Part shown: positions 61,718 to 64,000 of the stretch, in pieces
How positions within the stretch are numbered: position 1 is the stretch's first letter
Layout of the letters: each line of letters opens with the position of its first letter
Assembly (NCBI GenBank): GCA_042091375.1
Contig: JBELHO010000001.1
Location: forward strand, 133,332 to 197,331
Reading direction: 5' to 3'
Origin: JBELHO01 sp042091375
GTDB taxonomy: Bacteria; Pseudomonadota; Gammaproteobacteria; Enterobacterales; Alteromonadaceae
DNA length: 64,000 nucleotides
Made by a program: the position numbers and the translations under genes
Notes under the pieces: model-generated
The model's database searches: none
What the model was told of the DNA's origin: nothing
What the model saw: the letters and a program-made list of their open reading frames with translations, nothing else

Positions 61718-62281
61718 ATGTCAATAGGTGCCTCACAGGCATTTGAGCAGCAATATCAGTCGGTAGACAAACTTGTTTTAGAGGTGCAAGAAGGCTCACA
61801 GATCGCCTTTAAAAAATTGTATGATGAACACCTGCAACGAGTGTATACCCTGTGTTTGCGTTTACTAGCGGATCGTCAACACGCGGAAGATGCGACGCAA
61901 GAGGTTTTTATTCAGCTATGGCATAAAATTCGCCAGTTTAATGGCCGATCTTTGTTCTCGACTTGGTTGCACAGTATGGCCACGAATATTGCACTAAGTT
62001 ATTTAAGAAAACATAAAAACTGGTTACAAAAAATTGTCAGTATCGACAACTGTGCAATAGATGAGCAATTAGACTTGAGCTGTGATGGCTTAAACGACTT
62101 AGATAAATTAATTATTCGTTTGCCTGAAAGAGCAAGACTGGTATTTGTGCTTCACGCCATAGAGGGTTATCGCCACCAAGAAATATCGGTAATACTGTCA
62201 ATGGCTGAAGGTACCAGCAAGTCACAATATTTTCGAGCAAAGAGGTTATTAAAGGAGTGGTATGAAAATGACAAAACCTAA
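61718..62281 (+). CDS. Second ECF-type sigma factor
   Basis: The 187-aa protein starts at the ATG at 61718, behind AAGGAAAG, and has sigma-2 (FKKLYDEHLQRVYTLCLRLL, DATQEVFIQLWHKI) and sigma-4 (LVFVLHAIEGYRHQEI) regions. It is one of the smaller ECF sigma factors with no extra domain. Its end overlaps the following gene, which encodes a membrane protein likely to restrain it. The signal and regulon are unknown; the downstream DUF4097 protein is the obvious candidate output or sensor. Confidence 0.92.
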   Translation: MSIGASQAFEQQYQSVDKLVLEVQEGSQIAFKKLYDEHLQRVYTLCLRLLADRQHAEDATQEVFIQLWHKIRQFNGRSLFSTWLHSMATNIALSYLRKHKNWLQKIVSIDNCAIDEQLDLSCDGLNDLDKLIIRLPERARLVFVLHAIEGYRHQEISVILSMAEGTSKSQYFRAKRLLKEWYENDKT

Positions 62282-62741
62282 TTTCGATCGCTTCACAGCA
62301 GAGCAATTGTGCAAAGATACTCAAATTTCACCATCGAATGATTTGTGGCCAGGCATAGAAAAAGCCATTAACCACCAACCTACAATGCATAACAAAGGCA
62401 ATCTTTGGGCAAAAATATCGGCTATCGCAGCATGTGTATTTGTCGGTGTGTTTTCTTGGCAAATGCTGGTAAAGCCAGAGCAACAAAATACCTTAGCTGC
62501 TATGAGTGATTTTTTTGAACAGCAAAAACGAGGTTTATTGGTGCATTACCAAAGTCAACCAGCGCTCACCATCAATTGGCAAAGCCAGTTACAACAGTTA
62601 GAAGAAGCAGAGCAAGCAGTCAAGTTAGCACTGCAAAACAACCCCGAAAATGCCGCATTAATAAATATGTTGGCACAAGTTTATCAACAACAATTAGCGT
62701 TAATTAACAAGGTTCACACCCCAATACGGCAAAAAATTTAG
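62262..62741 (+). CDS. Putative membrane anti-sigma factor of the second ECF system
   Basis: I do not recognise a named family. The 159-aa protein has a polar N-terminal cytoplasmic part of about 47 residues (LWPGIEKAI), one transmembrane helix at about 48-69 and a Gln-rich periplasmic helical tail. That is the layout of single-pass anti-sigma factors, and its start overlaps the sigma gene by 20 bases. There is no HxxxCxxC zinc motif. Anti-sigma function is inferred from position and topology. Confidence 0.72.
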   Translation: MKMTKPNFDRFTAEQLCKDTQISPSNDLWPGIEKAINHQPTMHNKGNLWAKISAIAACVFVGVFSWQMLVKPEQQNTLAAMSDFFEQQKRGLLVHYQSQPALTINWQSQLQQLEEAEQAVKLALQNNPENAALINMLAQVYQQQLALINKVHTPIRQKI

Positions 62742-62750
62742 GAGATTATT

Positions 62751-63689
62751 ATGAAAAAAATATTGATTATCATGGCATTTTTACCCTTTTGTTTATTGGC
62801 AGGAGAGCGAATTGATAAGCAGCTTGAGATCCCACTATCTGGGAGTGTAATGATTGAAGTACCCAGAGGTGAAGTTGTTATTAAAGCATGGGATAAACCC
62901 AGTTTTAAAGTGAGCGGTAGTTTAGATGAATTAGCGAAAGGTTATACGCTAAAAACCAACGGCGGTAGCACTGAGTTTATTGTCGAGATGCCAAAAATGT
63001 ATAAAGCATGGGACAAGGGCACTGGCGCAAATCTTACTATTTATATGCCAAAAAACAATAAATTAAGCTTTGAAGGTATTAATGTTGATGTGGCTGTTAC
63101 GGATTTACTTGCCGGAACGAGAGTAGCCACAGTTAATGGTGCAATTAAAGCCGCTGGCCTTAGCGGTAAAGTATCGCTAGAAACAGTCAACGGTGATATA
63201 GAGGCCGAAAAGCTGTCTGGTAACCTACAATTAGAAACAGTCAATGGCAATATCGATGATCGCGACTCGAGCGGTAAATTGCGCCTGAATATAGTCAATG
63301 GCGATATATCCAGCGATAGCAAAGCTGACGATGTGCGTCTAGAAAGTGTAAACGGTGAAATTGATCTTGTTTTAGATAGCTTGTCAGATTTGCGTTTAAG
63401 TACAGTCAATGGTGAAATTGACGTTAAAATGAATAAACTAAATGACAATAGTAATATGAATATTGAAACAGTAAGCGGTGATGTCAGTCTGTACTTCCCT
63501 GATAATATTTCAGCCAGATTTGCGGTGAACACCTTCGCCGGTGGAAAAATTATTAATAAGTTGAGTAAAGATCAAGTGATAAAAGCTAAATATGGTCCAT
63601 CTAGCGAACTAGAATTTACTCTCAATGATGGTCAAGCCGATATTGAAATTGATACGGTAAGTGGTCGGATCGAGTTAAACAAAAAATAG
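62751..63689 (+). CDS. DUF4097-type exported beta-repeat protein
   Basis: The 312-aa protein has a signal peptide (MKKILIIMAFLPFCLLAGER) and an N-terminal beta domain. A repeat array from about 125 follows with TVNG at residues 128, 146, 164, 182, 200 and 219: an exact 18-residue period, then 19. Two further variants (ETVSGD and DTVSGR) follow. Such DUF4097 arrays fold as stacked beta strands (beta-helix-like). No catalytic motif is visible. It closes the ECF-anti-sigma unit, nine bases after the anti-sigma gene, and is probably periplasmic or surface-attached. Confidence 0.88.
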   Translation: MKKILIIMAFLPFCLLAGERIDKQLEIPLSGSVMIEVPRGEVVIKAWDKPSFKVSGSLDELAKGYTLKTNGGSTEFIVEMPKMYKAWDKGTGANLTIYMPKNNKLSFEGINVDVAVTDLLAGTRVATVNGAIKAAGLSGKVSLETVNGDIEAEKLSGNLQLETVNGNIDDRDSSGKLRLNIVNGDISSDSKADDVRLESVNGEIDLVLDSLSDLRLSTVNGEIDVKMNKLNDNSNMNIETVSGDVSLYFPDNISARFAVNTFAGGKIINKLSKDQVIKAKYGPSSELEFTLNDGQADIEIDTVSGRIELNKK

Positions 63690-63704
63690 TCGCCCTTGAA
63701 GATG

Positions 63705-63740
63705 TCGCAAGTTTAGGAATAATCAAACTTGCGATGTTTT
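63705..63740 (+). terminator. Terminator behind the DUF4097 gene
   Basis: TCGCAAGTTT (63705-63714) pairs with AAACTTGCGA (63725-63734) around a 10-base loop, followed by TGTTTTG. It lies 16 bp after the stop and closes the second ECF unit. Confidence 0.65.
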
Positions 63741-63965
63741 GCTCAAGTAGTATGCTTGATAATGAAGTCGAGCAGTTGAGGACATTACCTTTAGGACAGC
63801 AGGTTTAGGACATTGCGTTGAAACCTGGACGTTGAAGCCAGTTAGTAGAATAAGTAATTCGAAAAAAATTAATGAGTTGATATTAAGATAAATTCAAACA
63901 CCTGTTTTAAAGTATTCGGTTAACGAGTAAACTGTGAATTTACGATGAGATAAAAGGCGAAAATA

Positions 63966-64000
63966 ATGAGTATCTGGTTCAACACTCCAAGCATAGAAGA
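63966..64000 (+). CDS. Start of a probable hotdog-fold thioesterase, cut by window edge
   Basis: An ATG at 63966 behind AAAAGGCG opens a frame of 11 complete codons reading MSIWFNTPSIE. It resembles the start of PaaI/MenI-type thioesterases (for example MSIW followed by a short Leu/Glu helix), but the visible part is too short to be sure. Nothing of the active site is in the window. Confidence 0.4.
   Translation, partial: MSIWFNTPSIE

Noticed and set aside
1..64000. tRNA, rRNA, CRISPR, transposase or phage genes
   Set aside because: I looked for cloverleaf arms with CCA ends, direct repeats with spacers and typical transposase or integrase motifs, and found none that stood up by eye.

Overview
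The window is a chromosomal segment of a moderately AT-rich marine gammaproteobacterium. Gene content and order point to the Alteromonadales, with a Colwellia/Thalassotalea-like relative the most natural guess. The markers are rpsU-yqeY-dnaG divergent from tsaD, then plsY and folB-folK-uppP; the block ndk-rlmN-pilW-rodZ-ispG-hisS-yfgM-bamB-der; xseA divergent from guaB-guaA; and nadB divergent from rpoE-rseA-rseB-rseC. The genus is an inference; no rRNA or tRNA gene is visible to test it. Almost everything is core genome. I recognise no insertion sequence, prophage, CRISPR array, plasmid gene or att site.

Layout. 1-4.7 kb: 5' tip of dnaG, yqeY, rpsU, tsaD, plsY, folate genes folB-folK and uppP. 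4.8-9.2 kb: an acyl-CoA dehydrogenase, cnoX (ybbN), an unrecognised 370-aa protein, a small DUF3820 ORF and rmf. 9.2-17.7 kb: a tight ten-gene minus-strand unit for molybdenum cofactor synthesis and molybdate import (moaA-mobA-moaB-moaC-moaD-moaE-modA-modB-modC-moeB), divergent from moeA. 17.9-21.4 kb: LexA-controlled yebG, a YgjP-type metalloprotease, and a CheC-like protein coupled to a PAS-GGDEF diguanylate cyclase. 21.5-26.9 kb: thrL attenuator and thrABC, with a 100-N assembly gap at the very end of thrC and a diverged tandem copy of the thrC tail behind it. 26.9-36 kb: ung, a GNAT protein, an FAD oxidoreductase, a large Ig-like lipoprotein, a 2-hydroxyacid dehydrogenase, DUF2164, a 43-aa putative membrane peptide, an isolated iscX and maeA. 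36.2-46.3 kb: ndk to der. 46.5-52 kb: a YcgR/PilZ c-di-GMP receptor, xseA and guaBA. 52.1-58.6 kb: a RecQ-family helicase, a SlyD-like isomerase, ygfZ, sdhE-ygfX and nadB. 58.7-64 kb: the sigma-E operon, then a second ECF sigma factor with a membrane anti-sigma candidate and an exported DUF4097 repeat protein, and the first codons of a probable thioesterase.

Most notable observations. (1) xseA has an in-frame TGA at codon 14, inside a 24-bp palindrome, and lacks an intact conventional N-terminus. (2) The end of thrC is duplicated with a 160-bp period across an assembly gap, and the second copy has lost its terminator hairpin. (3) The DUF4097 protein behind the second ECF system carries an 18-residue TVNG repeat. 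(4) A strong rightward terminator at 8192-8236 has no gene of its own. (5) iscX sits without the isc operon, next to a tiny CxxC/transmembrane ORF. I see no clearly new multi-gene defence or metabolic system; the accessory content is thin and the rest is standard housekeeping.
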